Part shown: piece by piece, positions 42,875 through 50,325 of the stretch
Position numbering within the stretch: the stretch's first letter is position 1
How the letters are laid out: every line of letters begins with the position of its first letter
Translations under genes and position numbers: made by a program
The notes under the pieces: generated by a model
What the model was told of the DNA's origin: nothing
The model's input: only the letters and a program-made list of their open reading frames with translations
Databases searched by the model: none
From: DATKQY01 sp035532475
Lineage (GTDB): Bacteria > Actinomycetota > Acidimicrobiia > Acidimicrobiales > Bog-793
Length of the DNA stretch: 64,000 nt
Direction of reading: 5' to 3'
NCBI GenBank assembly: GCA_035532475.1
Contig: DATKQY010000064.1
Location: forward strand, 7,905 to 71,904

Positions 42875-44710
42875 GTGGGCCGCCTGCGGATCGCGCTGTG
42901 CCAGCTCGACGCGGTCGTCGGCGACCTCGAGGGCAACGCCGCGCGCGTCCTCGCGGCGCTCGAGCGGGCGGAGGCGGACGGTGCGGACCTCGCCGTCTTC
43001 CCCGAGCTCATGCTGACCGGCTACCCGCCGGAGGACCTGCTCCTCGAGCCCGGCTTCGTCGAAGCCAGCATGCGCGCGCTCGACCGGGTCGCCTCTGCGA
43101 CGCGCCGCTGCGTCGCCGTCGTCGGCTTCGTCGAGGCCGATCTCGACCTGCACAACGCGGCCGCGGTCCTCTCCGGCGGGAAAGTGCATGGCATCTGCCA
43201 CAAGGAGCTGCTCCCCAACTACGGCGTGTTCGACGAGCGGCGCTGGTTCGTGCCCGGCCGGGGGGACTCGCCGCTGTTCCTCGTCGGCGGCGTGCGCGTC
43301 GGCGTCGCGATCTGCGAGGACGCCTGGTCGCCGACCGGCCCGGTCGAGCGGCTCGCGGCGGGCGGCGCCGAGCTCGTCGTCACCTTGAACGCCTCGCCGT
43401 ACCGAGCCGGGGTGCTCGCGGAGCGCGAGGCGATGCTCGGCACCCGCGCGGCGGATGCCTCGTGCGCGCTCGCCTACGTGAACGTGGTCGGCGGCCAGGA
43501 CGAGCTCGTCTTCGACGGCGCCTCGATGCTGTTCGATCTCGAGGGCGAGCTAGTCGCCTCGGCGCCGCAGTTCGAGGAGTCGGTCCTCCTCGTCGACGTC
43601 GACGTGCGTCCGGCCTTCAGAAAGCGCATCGTCGAGCCGCGCGGGCACCCGCACGCGACTCCGCTCCCCGTCGTGCAGGTCTCCGACCGCCGCCCCGACC
43701 CGCCCGGGGACCGTCGCCCGCCCGTGCTCGCCGAGCGGCTCGACCCGGTCGCGGAGGTCTACGAGGCGCTCGTGACCGGGACACGCGACTACGCGAGGAA
43801 GAACGGCTTCGGTGACGTCGTCGTCGGGCTCTCCGGCGGCGTCGACTCGGCGCTCGTCGCCACGATCGCCGCGGACGCCCTCGGTCCCGGCCACGTCCAC
43901 GGCGTCGCCATGCCCTCGCGGTTCTCCTCCGCGGGCTCGCTCGACGACGCTGCGGCGCTCGCCGCGAACCTCGGGATCGACTATCGCGTCGTGCCGATCG
44001 AGACGGCGCACGCGGCGTACCTCGAGCTGTTCGGGCCGATCTTCGGCGACCGGCCCGCGGACGTGACCGAGGAGAACCTCCAGGCACGCGTCCGGGGGAC
44101 GCTGCTCATGGCGCTGTCCAACAAGTTCGGCTGGCTCGTGCTCACGACGGGCAACAAGAGCGAGATGGCCGTCGGCTACGCCACGCTCTACGGCGACATG
44201 GCGGGGGGCTTTGCCGTGGTGAAGGACGTCCCGAAGACGCTCGTCTACCGGCTGTGCGCCATGCGCAACGAGCGCGCCGGACGCGAGCTCGTGCCGCGGT
44301 CGATCCTCGAGAAGCCGCCCTCGGCCGAGCTGCGACCGGACCAGCGCGACGCCGACTCGCTCCCGCCCTACGAGGAGCTCGACCCGATCCTCGAGGGCTA
44401 CGTCGAGCGGGACCTGTCCGTCGGTGAGCTGGTCGCGGCCGGCCACGACGAGATGACGGTCAGGCGCGTCATCGAGCTCGTGGACCGTGCCGAGTACAAG
44501 CGCCGCCAGGCCCCCCCGGGGGTGCGCGTGACCAGCCGGGCGTTCGGCAAGGACCGCAGGATGCCCATCACGAACCGCTTCCGCGCCTGGGAGGCGCCGC
44601 TCGAGGAGCCACCGCCCGCCCCGCCCGGGGCGGGTCCGGCCGGCACGGGGCCGGGGGGCGCACGGCCAGGCGGTGCGGCACCGGGGGTGCCGCCTTTCGT
44701 GCGGTCGTGA
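42875..44710 (+). CDS. nadE: Glutamine-dependent NAD+ synthetase
   Basis: 611 residues. The N-terminal nitrilase-like glutaminase domain has Glu in AVFPELMLTGYPPEDLL, Lys in CHKELLPNYGVFDE and Cys in VAICEDAWSP; the C-terminal synthetase has the PP-loop GLSGGVDSALVATIAAD, TTGNKSEMAVGYATLYGDMAGG and a KPPSAELRPDQRD segment. It amidates nicotinic acid adenine dinucleotide to NAD+. A Pro/Gly-rich tail of about 35 residues ends the protein. The start at GTG 42875 is set by the TACGAT box. The stop overlaps the next gene's GTG by 4 nt. Confidence 0.94.
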   Translation: MGRLRIALCQLDAVVGDLEGNAARVLAALERAEADGADLAVFPELMLTGYPPEDLLLEPGFVEASMRALDRVASATRRCVAVVGFVEADLDLHNAAAVLSGGKVHGICHKELLPNYGVFDERRWFVPGRGDSPLFLVGGVRVGVAICEDAWSPTGPVERLAAGGAELVVTLNASPYRAGVLAEREAMLGTRAADASCALAYVNVVGGQDELVFDGASMLFDLEGELVASAPQFEESVLLVDVDVRPAFRKRIVEPRGHPHATPLPVVQVSDRRPDPPGDRRPPVLAERLDPVAEVYEALVTGTRDYARKNGFGDVVVGLSGGVDSALVATIAADALGPGHVHGVAMPSRFSSAGSLDDAAALAANLGIDYRVVPIETAHAAYLELFGPIFGDRPADVTEENLQARVRGTLLMALSNKFGWLVLTTGNKSEMAVGYATLYGDMAGGFAVVKDVPKTLVYRLCAMRNERAGRELVPRSILEKPPSAELRPDQRDADSLPPYEELDPILEGYVERDLSVGELVAAGHDEMTVRRVIELVDRAEYKRRQAPPGVRVTSRAFGKDRRMPITNRFRAWEAPLEEPPPAPPGAGPAGTGPGGARPGGAAPGVPPFVRS

Positions 44711-45270
44711 CGACGCCGCTCACCCTGCACCAGTCGGCGGACCTGCTCGGCCGCTACCGCTACGCCGAGCTCGCGGCCTTCGAGCGGCTCGGTCGTCGCG
44801 CGCCGGCATGCTCGCACGCCGGCGTCGCCGCGTTCTTGTCGGAGGCGAGCCTCGCCCACGCCTGGCGGGCGCGCCTGGTGGAGGAGCGGCTCCCCGTCTC
44901 GGTCGGCCTGCCCGACGCCGCCGCGTCGACCCGGTCGCCCGGGAGCTTCCTCGACGAGGCGCTCGACGAGCTGGCGGCGCCCGGCGCCGGGGCGGAAGGC
45001 GACCTCGAGCTGCTCGACGCCCTCCTCGGCGCCCTCTACCCGTCGATGCTCGCCGGCTACGCGGCCCGCCTGGAGATCGCCTCACCGTCGGCCGACCCAC
45101 CAGTCGTCCTCGCGCTCGGGCGCGCCGCCGCCGACCTCGAGCGCGTCACGTCCGCCGGCCTCCGCCTCGCCGCCTCGGGGCCACCCGCGCCGGGCGCGCT
45201 GCGCGGGCGGTTGGAAGCGAAGCTCGAGGCGGGGGGCGGCGCGTTCGGGCCCCTGCTCCGGCCTCGCTGA
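44707..45270 (+). CDS. Uncharacterised helical protein coupled to nadE
   Basis: 187 residues; GTG start overlaps the nadE stop (GTGA). The sequence is Ala/Leu/Arg-rich and mostly helical, with AELAAFERLGRRAPAC, a LAHAWRARLVEERLP segment and LLDALLGALYPSMLAGYAARLE. The spacing of Glu and His residues over several helices hints at a ferritin-like bundle (MiaE-like), but no complete metal-binding set can be confirmed. No signal peptide. The overlap suggests translation is coupled to nadE. Confidence 0.6.
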   Translation: MTTPLTLHQSADLLGRYRYAELAAFERLGRRAPACSHAGVAAFLSEASLAHAWRARLVEERLPVSVGLPDAAASTRSPGSFLDEALDELAAPGAGAEGDLELLDALLGALYPSMLAGYAARLEIASPSADPPVVLALGRAAADLERVTSAGLRLAASGPPAPGALRGRLEAKLEAGGGAFGPLLRPR

Positions 45271-45508
45271 GCTCGGGGCGCTCGGGGCGCCGCGCCGGCC
45301 CGCCGCGAATATTCCCTGTTCAGGACTGTGGATTCTCCACTTGACGTGGTCGTTACACTGAGTCAGGAGCCGAGGACAACGAGGGCCTCGGTAGTGGGCA
45401 CGCTGTTGCTGCCCGAAGTATGCCCGGCGCGATTGCACCCGAGAGGCATGTCCGCCTCGGCGCGGTGCACGGCGAGAAATCGGACATCGGACAAAGGACC
45501 AGACAGCG
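45271..45508 (+). promoter_or_regulatory. Upstream region of the sigma-factor gene with a 13-nt palindrome
   Basis: This AT-richer stretch carries GTGGATTCTCCAC (45328-45340, 5-bp arms around TTC), immediately followed by TTGACG (45341-45346), and TACACT (45354-45359), a plausible -10 box. TTGACG and TACACT are too close to pair as -35/-10. If TACACT is used, the leader is about 140 nt. The palindrome is placed where a regulator could act. Confidence 0.4.
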
Positions 45509-46447
45509 TTGGCGAAGGAGCGTGTAGAGCGCGACGAGGAAGATCTCGTACGCCTCTATCTCACCGACATCGGGCAGTACCCCCTCCTCACGAAGGATGA
45601 CGAGGTACGGCTCGCCCAGGCGATCGAGGGCCGAGGTCAGGCCGAGGAGGAGCTGCGCAACGCGGGGAAGGACACCACCCCCGCCCGACGCCGGGAGCTG
45701 CGACGGGTCATCCGCCACGGCGACGAGGCGCAGCGCACCTTCGTCCAGTCGAACCTCCGACTCGTCGTGTCGATCGCGAAGAAGTACCAGGCCTCGGGCC
45801 TGCCACTCCTCGACCTGATCCAGGAGGGGAACCTCGGCCTGATGCACGCCGTCGAGAAGTTCGACTGGCGCAAGGGCTTCAAGTTCTCCACCTACGCGAC
45901 GTGGTGGATCCGCCAGGCGATCACCCGCGGCATCGCCAACACCGGTCGGACGATCCGTCTCCCCGTCCACGCCGGCGACACCCTCGCCCGAGTCCAGAAG
46001 GCCCAGGCCCGCCTCGAGCTGAAGCTGGGCCGGCCAGCGACCCTGGCCGAGCTCGGCGCCGAGGTCGAGCTACCCGAGGACAAGCTGATCGAGGCACTGC
46101 GCTTTCGTGCCGAGCCGCTCTCGCTCTCCGAGCCGCTCCGTGAGGACGGGGACGCCGAGCTCGGCGACGTGGTCGAGGACCGCTCAGCCGAGTCCCCCTT
46201 CGAGATGGCGGCGACCGCGCTCCTGCCGATCGAGATCAACCGCCTGCTGGCGCCCCTCGACGAGCGCGAGCGGGAGATCCTCCGGCTGCGCTTCGGCCTC
46301 GACCGGGGCGAGCCGCGCACGCTGGAAGAGGTCGGCGAGCACTTCAACCTCACCCGTGAGCGCATCCGCCAGATCGAGGCGAGGGCGATGTCGAAGCTCC
46401 GGCACCCCTCGAGCGACACCGGGGCGCGGGACCTCCTCACCGTCTGA
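45509..46447 (+). CDS. Group 2 RNA polymerase sigma factor (SigB/HrdB-like)
   Basis: 312 residues. Sigma-70 regions in order: 1.2 (DLVRLYLTDIGQYPLLTKDDE), 2 with NLRLVVSIAKKYQ, LIQEGNLGLMHAVEKFDW and YATWWIRQAITRGIAN (-10 recognition), region 3, and 4.2 with TLEEVGEHFNLTRERIRQIE. The long 1.1 region of a primary RpoD is missing, so this is a group 2 or principal-like alternative factor. TTG start supported by AAAGGA 10 nt upstream and the family N-terminus. No anti-sigma gene is adjacent. Confidence 0.9.
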   Translation: MAKERVERDEEDLVRLYLTDIGQYPLLTKDDEVRLAQAIEGRGQAEEELRNAGKDTTPARRRELRRVIRHGDEAQRTFVQSNLRLVVSIAKKYQASGLPLLDLIQEGNLGLMHAVEKFDWRKGFKFSTYATWWIRQAITRGIANTGRTIRLPVHAGDTLARVQKAQARLELKLGRPATLAELGAEVELPEDKLIEALRFRAEPLSLSEPLREDGDAELGDVVEDRSAESPFEMAATALLPIEINRLLAPLDEREREILRLRFGLDRGEPRTLEEVGEHFNLTRERIRQIEARAMSKLRHPSSDTGARDLLTV

Positions 46448-46633
46448 GCGGCGACGCGTCGGCCGCACCGGCGCCGCCACCGAGCCGTCGCTCCGCGACG
46501 GGTGCGCCGCCGGGCCGCTTGCGCAACACCTTGCGCGTGACGACGTCGTGGACACGACGGGGCAGGGCAGTGGCCCCCTCCTCCTCGTCGACCCGTCCGG
46601 CGCCGAGCAGCCGCGGGCAGGCGGTGACGGACC

Positions 46634-47011
46634 TCAGATGAGCGCGAGCCCGAGCCCGACGGCCCCCGCCGCACAGCTCACGACGAGCCCGGCCAGCGCG
46701 TACGAGAGCGCGTGGCCGAGCGCGCCCTCCTCGGCGAGGCGCACCGTCTCGAACGAGGCCGTCGACCAAGTCGTCAGGCCGCCGCAGAAGCCCACGCCGA
46801 CGGTGAGGCGCCACTCGGGGGGGACCCCGTGGTGCAGCACGAGCCCGGTGACGATGCCGAGGACCAGCGAGCCGACGGCGTTCACCGTCAGGGTGCCGAA
46901 GGGGAAGACGCCCGACGTCCGGTCGCCGACGGCGCCGTCGGCCAGGTAGCGGCAGACGGCACCGAGCCCGCCTGCGACGCCGACCACGAGGGCGAGCCAG
47001 CCGCCGCTCAC
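46634..47011 (-). CDS. crcB: Fluoride channel FluC (CrcB), second gene
   Basis: 125 residues, four hydrophobic helices. GLGAVCRYLAD (conserved Arg), FPFGTLTVNAVGSLVLG with the pore Asn, and GFCGGLTTWSTASFE are the FluC signature. GTG start overlaps the stop of the first fluC gene by 4 nt, so the two subunits should be made together and form a heterodimeric F- channel. The block is preceded by a fluoride riboswitch. Confidence 0.92.
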   Translation of the reverse strand: MSGGWLALVVGVAGGLGAVCRYLADGAVGDRTSGVFPFGTLTVNAVGSLVLGIVTGLVLHHGVPPEWRLTVGVGFCGGLTTWSTASFETVRLAEEGALGHALSYALAGLVVSCAAGAVGLGLALI

Positions 47012-47664
47012 GCGTCGCCCTCCACGGAGCCGTCCGGGGAGGGCTGGCGGATCGCCAGCCGCTCGAGCGCCAGCTCGGCCGGCGCCCGGAGCGTCGCCAC
47101 GACCTCGTCGGGCATCCGCCGGCCGACGGCGATGCCGAGCGTCGTGGTGACGACACCCGCGACGAGCGTCGTCGCGAGGTACCCGAAGCCGGTCGCGAAC
47201 CCCCCGGCACCGAGGAGCCGGTCGGCACCGACCGCGAGCGTCGACATCGTGGTCCAGCCGCCGAGCACGCCGACGCAGGCGAAGGGGCGGAGGTAGCGGG
47301 TCGGCCTGAGGCGCTCGACGATGAGCGTGGTCACGAGGCCGATGAGGAACGCGCCCGAGGTGTTGATGACGAACGTGGTCGCCGGGAAGTGGCCGTCGTG
47401 CTCCGGCCACGCGAGGCCGAGCTCGTAGCGGCCGAGCGTGCCGGCGAAGCCCCCGGCGGCGATGGCGGCCAGCACCCCGGGGTCGGCCCGGCGAGCCGAC
47501 CGGCCGGCGTGGCGGGCGGCGACGTGGGTCGGGGAGGGCTCGGCGGGGTCGTCCGGCGCGAGGTCCGGGTCGATCGGCAGCGCCGTGTCGGGCCCGAGGC
47601 GCCGGACGAAGCGCCCCCAACGGGACCGACCAGCGTGCGCCACGTTCTCCGGCGGTCTCGACAT
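47008..47664 (-). CDS. crcB: Fluoride channel FluC (CrcB), first gene
   Basis: 218 residues from ATG 47664, preceded by AGGAGG. The roughly 85-residue N-terminal extension is hydrophilic and Arg/Pro-rich, then come four helices with GGFAGTLGRYELGL, FPATTFVINTSGAFLIG and GVLGGWTTMSTLAVG. A longer reading would begin within the riboswitch aptamer and is rejected. The C-terminus has a polar tail of about 35 residues. Regulated by the fluoride riboswitch at 47684-47737. Confidence 0.9.
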   Translation of the reverse strand: MSRPPENVAHAGRSRWGRFVRRLGPDTALPIDPDLAPDDPAEPSPTHVAARHAGRSARRADPGVLAAIAAGGFAGTLGRYELGLAWPEHDGHFPATTFVINTSGAFLIGLVTTLIVERLRPTRYLRPFACVGVLGGWTTMSTLAVGADRLLGAGGFATGFGYLATTLVAGVVTTTLGIAVGRRMPDEVVATLRAPAELALERLAIRQPSPDGSVEGDA

Positions 47665-47683
47665 GATGCCTCCTGTCGTCGAA

Positions 47684-47737
47684 CTGCCAGGAGCCATCAG
47701 GCCGGGATGCGACCGGTTGAAGGCGAGCCCCATCGCC
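47684..47737 (-). promoter_or_regulatory. Fluoride riboswitch (crcB motif)
   Basis: On the minus strand the aptamer starts GGCGATGGGG and continues CTCGCC, TTCAACCGG, then CCGGCCTGATGGCTCC and TGGCAG, matching the crcB-RNA consensus (GGCGAUG, GCC, AAC, CUGAUG-CUCC blocks). It ends about 20 nt before the fluC ATG and includes the region just upstream of the AGGAGG ribosome site, so control is probably of translation. Recognised from the consensus, not from a search. Confidence 0.88.
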
Positions 47738-47747
47738 TGTGCGGATC

Positions 47748-47776
47748 AGGCTAACGGCCGTCGGTGGCACTGTCCA
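47748..47776 (-). promoter_or_regulatory. Promoter of the fluoride riboswitch-fluC operon
   Basis: Minus strand: TGGACA (-35, 47771-47776), exactly 17 nt, TAGCCT (-10, 47748-47753). The predicted transcription start falls a few bases before the riboswitch aptamer. Confidence 0.65.
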
Positions 47777-47843
47777 CGTCGCGGGTGCGGCCGTGGGCGC
47801 CCGTGGGCGCGGGGGCCGTGGACCGGGCCCCCTCCCGGCCGGG

Positions 47844-47849
47844 TAGCAT
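47844..47849 (+). promoter_or_regulatory. -10 element (TAGCAT) for the 25-residue peptide gene
   Basis: TAGCAT ends 7 nt before ATG 47857, the spacing seen at other leaderless starts in this window. Confidence 0.5.
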
Positions 47850-47856
47850 CGGGGCC

Positions 47857-47934
47857 ATGCTGAAGAAGCTCCTGATCGTCGCCGTCCTCGTCGCGCTCGG
47901 CGCGGTCGCCGCGAAGCGGCTGCGCGCCAGCTAG
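47857..47934 (+). CDS. Tiny single-helix membrane peptide (25 residues)
   Basis: Starts MLKKLLIVAVLVALGAV and ends AAKRLRAS: a basic start, one hydrophobic helix and a basic end. The beginning resembles the short actinobacterial DLW-39 proteins, but the acidic DLW tail is missing. Leaderless-type TAGCAT lies 7 nt upstream. It is divergent from the fluoride riboswitch operon and converges with the HAD phosphatase gene. Confidence 0.5.
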   Translation: MLKKLLIVAVLVALGAVAAKRLRAS

Positions 47935-47968
47935 TTCCAGCGCAGCGACCCCGGGCCGGGGGGGCGCG

Positions 47969-48877
47969 TCAGACGACGCGCACCACGTCACCCGGGTCGT
48001 CGTCGCGCGACCGGCGGCTCCCGAGCCACCACCCGAGCGCGAGCGCGCCGAGCGTCACCGCTATCGCGCCGAAGCTGATCGCGACGGCGGGCCGCACCTG
48101 GGTCGTCATCATCCGGTCGCGGACGCGGTCGCGCAGGCGCACGGGTCGCACGAAGTGCATGATCTCCCAGCCGCGTTCGCGGGCGAGGCGCGCCAGCACG
48201 CGGTCCGGATTGACCGCGACGGGGTGGCCGACCGCCTCGAGCATCGGCAGGTCCGTGTAGGAGTCGGTGTAGGCGTAGGAGCGGGCGAGGTCGATCCCTT
48301 CGCGCTCGGCCAGCTCCTGCATCGCCCGGGCCTTGTACGGGCCGTAGGCGTAGAACCCCATCTGGCCCGTGTAACGCCCGTGCGCGTCGAGCGCGGCGCG
48401 GCTGGCGATCGTCCGGTCCACCTCGAGGTGGCGGCCGAGGGGGCCGACGATCTCCTCGGGCGACGCGGAGACGATCACGACAAGGCGGCCCTCCTCCTGA
48501 TGGCGCTCGATGAGATCCATCGCCTCGGCGTAGATGATCGGCTCCACGACCGTCTCGAGGGTGTCCTCGACCACCGCGGCCACCCGGTCGCGCTGCCAGC
48601 CCTTCGTCAGGCGCAGTACCGACTCGCGGATGTGGTCGAGGCGCTGCTCGCTCGCGCCGAGGTGGAGGTAGACGATCTGGGCGAAGACCGCCCGCACGAG
48701 CGAACGGCGGTCCAGCAGCCCGCCCTTGTGGAACGGGCCCCGGAACGCCGCCATCGCCGCCTTGGCGATGACGGTCTTGTCGAGGTCGAAAAAGGCTGCT
48801 TCTCGCCCGCCCGGGGCCGCGGCCCGCCCGGCCCGCTCGGTGCCCGTGCCGGGCCCGGGCGGCGCCGTCCCGCTCAC
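47969..48877 (-). CDS. HAD-superfamily phosphatase (SerB-like, IB subfamily) with C-terminal helix
   Basis: 302 residues. Motif I FFDLDKTVI (nucleophile Asp), motif II VIVSASPEEIVGPL, the GPYKARAM lysine and motif III YTDSYTDLPMLEAVGHPVAVNPD define a phosphoserine-phosphatase-like HAD-IB enzyme. A transmembrane helix (about residues 265-287, AISFGAIAVTLGALALGWWLG) near the C-terminus should tether it. GTG start overlaps the stop of the TrkA-like gene by 4 nt. Related to phosphoserine or lysophosphatidic acid phosphatases; substrate unknown. Confidence 0.8.
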   Translation of the reverse strand: MSGTAPPGPGTGTERAGRAAAPGGREAAFFDLDKTVIAKAAMAAFRGPFHKGGLLDRRSLVRAVFAQIVYLHLGASEQRLDHIRESVLRLTKGWQRDRVAAVVEDTLETVVEPIIYAEAMDLIERHQEEGRLVVIVSASPEEIVGPLGRHLEVDRTIASRAALDAHGRYTGQMGFYAYGPYKARAMQELAEREGIDLARSYAYTDSYTDLPMLEAVGHPVAVNPDRVLARLARERGWEIMHFVRPVRLRDRVRDRMMTTQVRPAVAISFGAIAVTLGALALGWWLGSRRSRDDDPGDVVRVV

Positions 48878-49536
48878 GGCGCGACGAGCAGCTGGCGGAC
48901 CTCGTCGTCGGACTCGCCGGTCACGAGGAGGATGACCTCGTCGCCGACGTCGAGGACCGTGTCGCCCCTCGGCACGACGACGCGGCCCTCGCGGACGACG
49001 GCGACGACCGTCGCCTCACGCGGGAGGCCCATGTCGGCGATCGTGCGGGCGAGGGCCGGCGACCCTTCGGCGAGGGTGACCTCCACGAGGCGGGTGTTGC
49101 CGCCTTCGAAGTGGAGGAGCCGCACGAGCGCGCCGACCGAGACGGCCTCCTCGACGAGCGCCGACAGCAGGTGCGGCGTCGACACGGCGATGTCCACGCC
49201 CCAGGTCTCGTTGAACAGCCAGTGGTTCTTCGGGTGGTTGACGCGGGCGATGACCCGGGGCACCGCGAACTCCTGTTTGGCGAGGAGCGAGATCACGAGG
49301 TTGTCCTCGTCGTCGCCGGTGGCCGCCACGACGACGTCCGCGTCCTCGAGGTGGGCCCGCTGGAGCACGTCGACCTCGCACGCGTCCGCGCCGAGCAGCT
49401 TGATCGACGTCGACGACGGAACGCGCTCGATGCCGGGCAGGTTCTTCTCGATCAGCAGCACCTCGTGACCGCTGCTCGCCAGGTCCTCGGCGAGGAACGT
49501 GCCGACGGCCCCGGCGCCGGCGATCACGACCCTCAT
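48874..49536 (-). CDS. TrkA-N/TrkA-C potassium-uptake regulator (CeoC-like)
   Basis: 220 residues. Rossmann NAD(H) motif VVIAGAGAVGTFLAEDL with Glu in LLIEKN, VVVAATGDDEDNLVIS, then a TrkA-C domain (VEVTLAEGSPALARTIADMG... GDTVLDVGDEVILLV). Regulates K+ transport by sensing NAD(H) or nucleotides. The ATG overlaps the first TrkA-like gene by 4 nt, and the HAD gene follows in the same way. The pair corresponds to CeoB/CeoC of Mycobacterium. Confidence 0.85.
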   Translation of the reverse strand: MRVVIAGAGAVGTFLAEDLASSGHEVLLIEKNLPGIERVPSSTSIKLLGADACEVDVLQRAHLEDADVVVAATGDDEDNLVISLLAKQEFAVPRVIARVNHPKNHWLFNETWGVDIAVSTPHLLSALVEEAVSVGALVRLLHFEGGNTRLVEVTLAEGSPALARTIADMGLPREATVVAVVREGRVVVPRGDTVLDVGDEVILLVTGESDDEVRQLLVAP

Positions 49537-50213
49537 CGGCCGCCGGCCTCGCCGGGAGCGGTCGCGGGCTCGCCCAGCACCTCGTCGAGGCGGGTGCGGG
49601 ACGCGAAGCTGACCGCAAGATGGAGGAGGTCGCCCTCCTGGCCGACGAGGTCGCCCGGACCGAGCTGGGGGACGCCGGCCCGGGTCACCGCGACGATGCG
49701 GGCCCCGGTCTCGGTCTCGAGGGAGCTGAGGCGCTTGCCGCACCAGCGCACCGGGAGCGCCCGCTCGACCAGGCGGATCCGCCCGGTCGGGTCGGCCCAC
49801 TCGGCGACCGTGCGGTCGGGGAAGAGCTTGCGCAGTACCTGGTCGGTGGTCCAGGTGACGGTCGCCACCGTCGGCAGCCCGAGGCGCTGGTAGATCTCGG
49901 CCCGGCGGGGGTCGTAGATGCGGGCGACAACGTTCGGCACCTCGTAGGTCTCCCGGGCGATGCGGGCGCAGAGGATGTTCGAATTGTCCCCGCTCGTCAC
50001 CGCCGCGAGGGCGTGGGCGTGGCGCACCCCGGCCTGCTCGAGCCGGTCCCGGTCGAAGCCCGCGCCGACGACGGCGTCGCCGCCCCAGCCGGCGGGGAGT
50101 CGCTTGAACGCCGCCTCGTTCTTGTCGATGACCGCGACGGTGTGGCCGTCGTGCACGAGCTCGAGCGCGAGGCGCGCTCCCACCCGGCCGCAGCCGACGA
50201 CGATGACATGCAC
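49533..50213 (-). CDS. TrkA-N/TrkA-C potassium-uptake regulator (CeoB-like)
   Basis: 226 residues from GTG 50213. HVIVVGCGRVGARLALELV with VAVIDKNEAAF is the NAD(H)-binding Rossmann start; AVTSGDNSNILCARIARE follows; the C-terminal domain has LPGDLVGQEGDLLHLAVS (as GPGDLVGQEG). First of the paired TrkA genes, in the divergent gap of 112 nt from the permease gene. No ktrB-type channel is adjacent, so the permease may be the partner. Confidence 0.83.
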   Translation of the reverse strand: MHVIVVGCGRVGARLALELVHDGHTVAVIDKNEAAFKRLPAGWGGDAVVGAGFDRDRLEQAGVRHAHALAAVTSGDNSNILCARIARETYEVPNVVARIYDPRRAEIYQRLGLPTVATVTWTTDQVLRKLFPDRTVAEWADPTGRIRLVERALPVRWCGKRLSSLETETGARIVAVTRAGVPQLGPGDLVGQEGDLLHLAVSFASRTRLDEVLGEPATAPGEAGGR

Positions 50214-50325
50214 GGCACTATCGAACACGTCACCGGCGGTGCGCACAACTCGCCCCGGTGCCGCCGGGCGCCCGCGTGGCGCGGGAATTGCGTCCTGGAG
50301 GCGCGCTCCAGGCAGACTACGGGGC

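Noticed and set aside
45341..45359. TTGACG and TACACT as one promoter
   Set aside because: Only 7 nt separate them; a -35/-10 pair needs about 16-18 nt.
46448..46633. Small minus-strand gene between the sigma factor and fluC
   Set aside because: A frame ending in Arg/Gly-rich sequence is open, but it has no reasonable start codon or ribosome site.
47665..47733. Upstream ATG at 47733 as fluC start
   Set aside because: It lies inside the fluoride riboswitch aptamer; ATG 47664 has AGGAGG directly before it.
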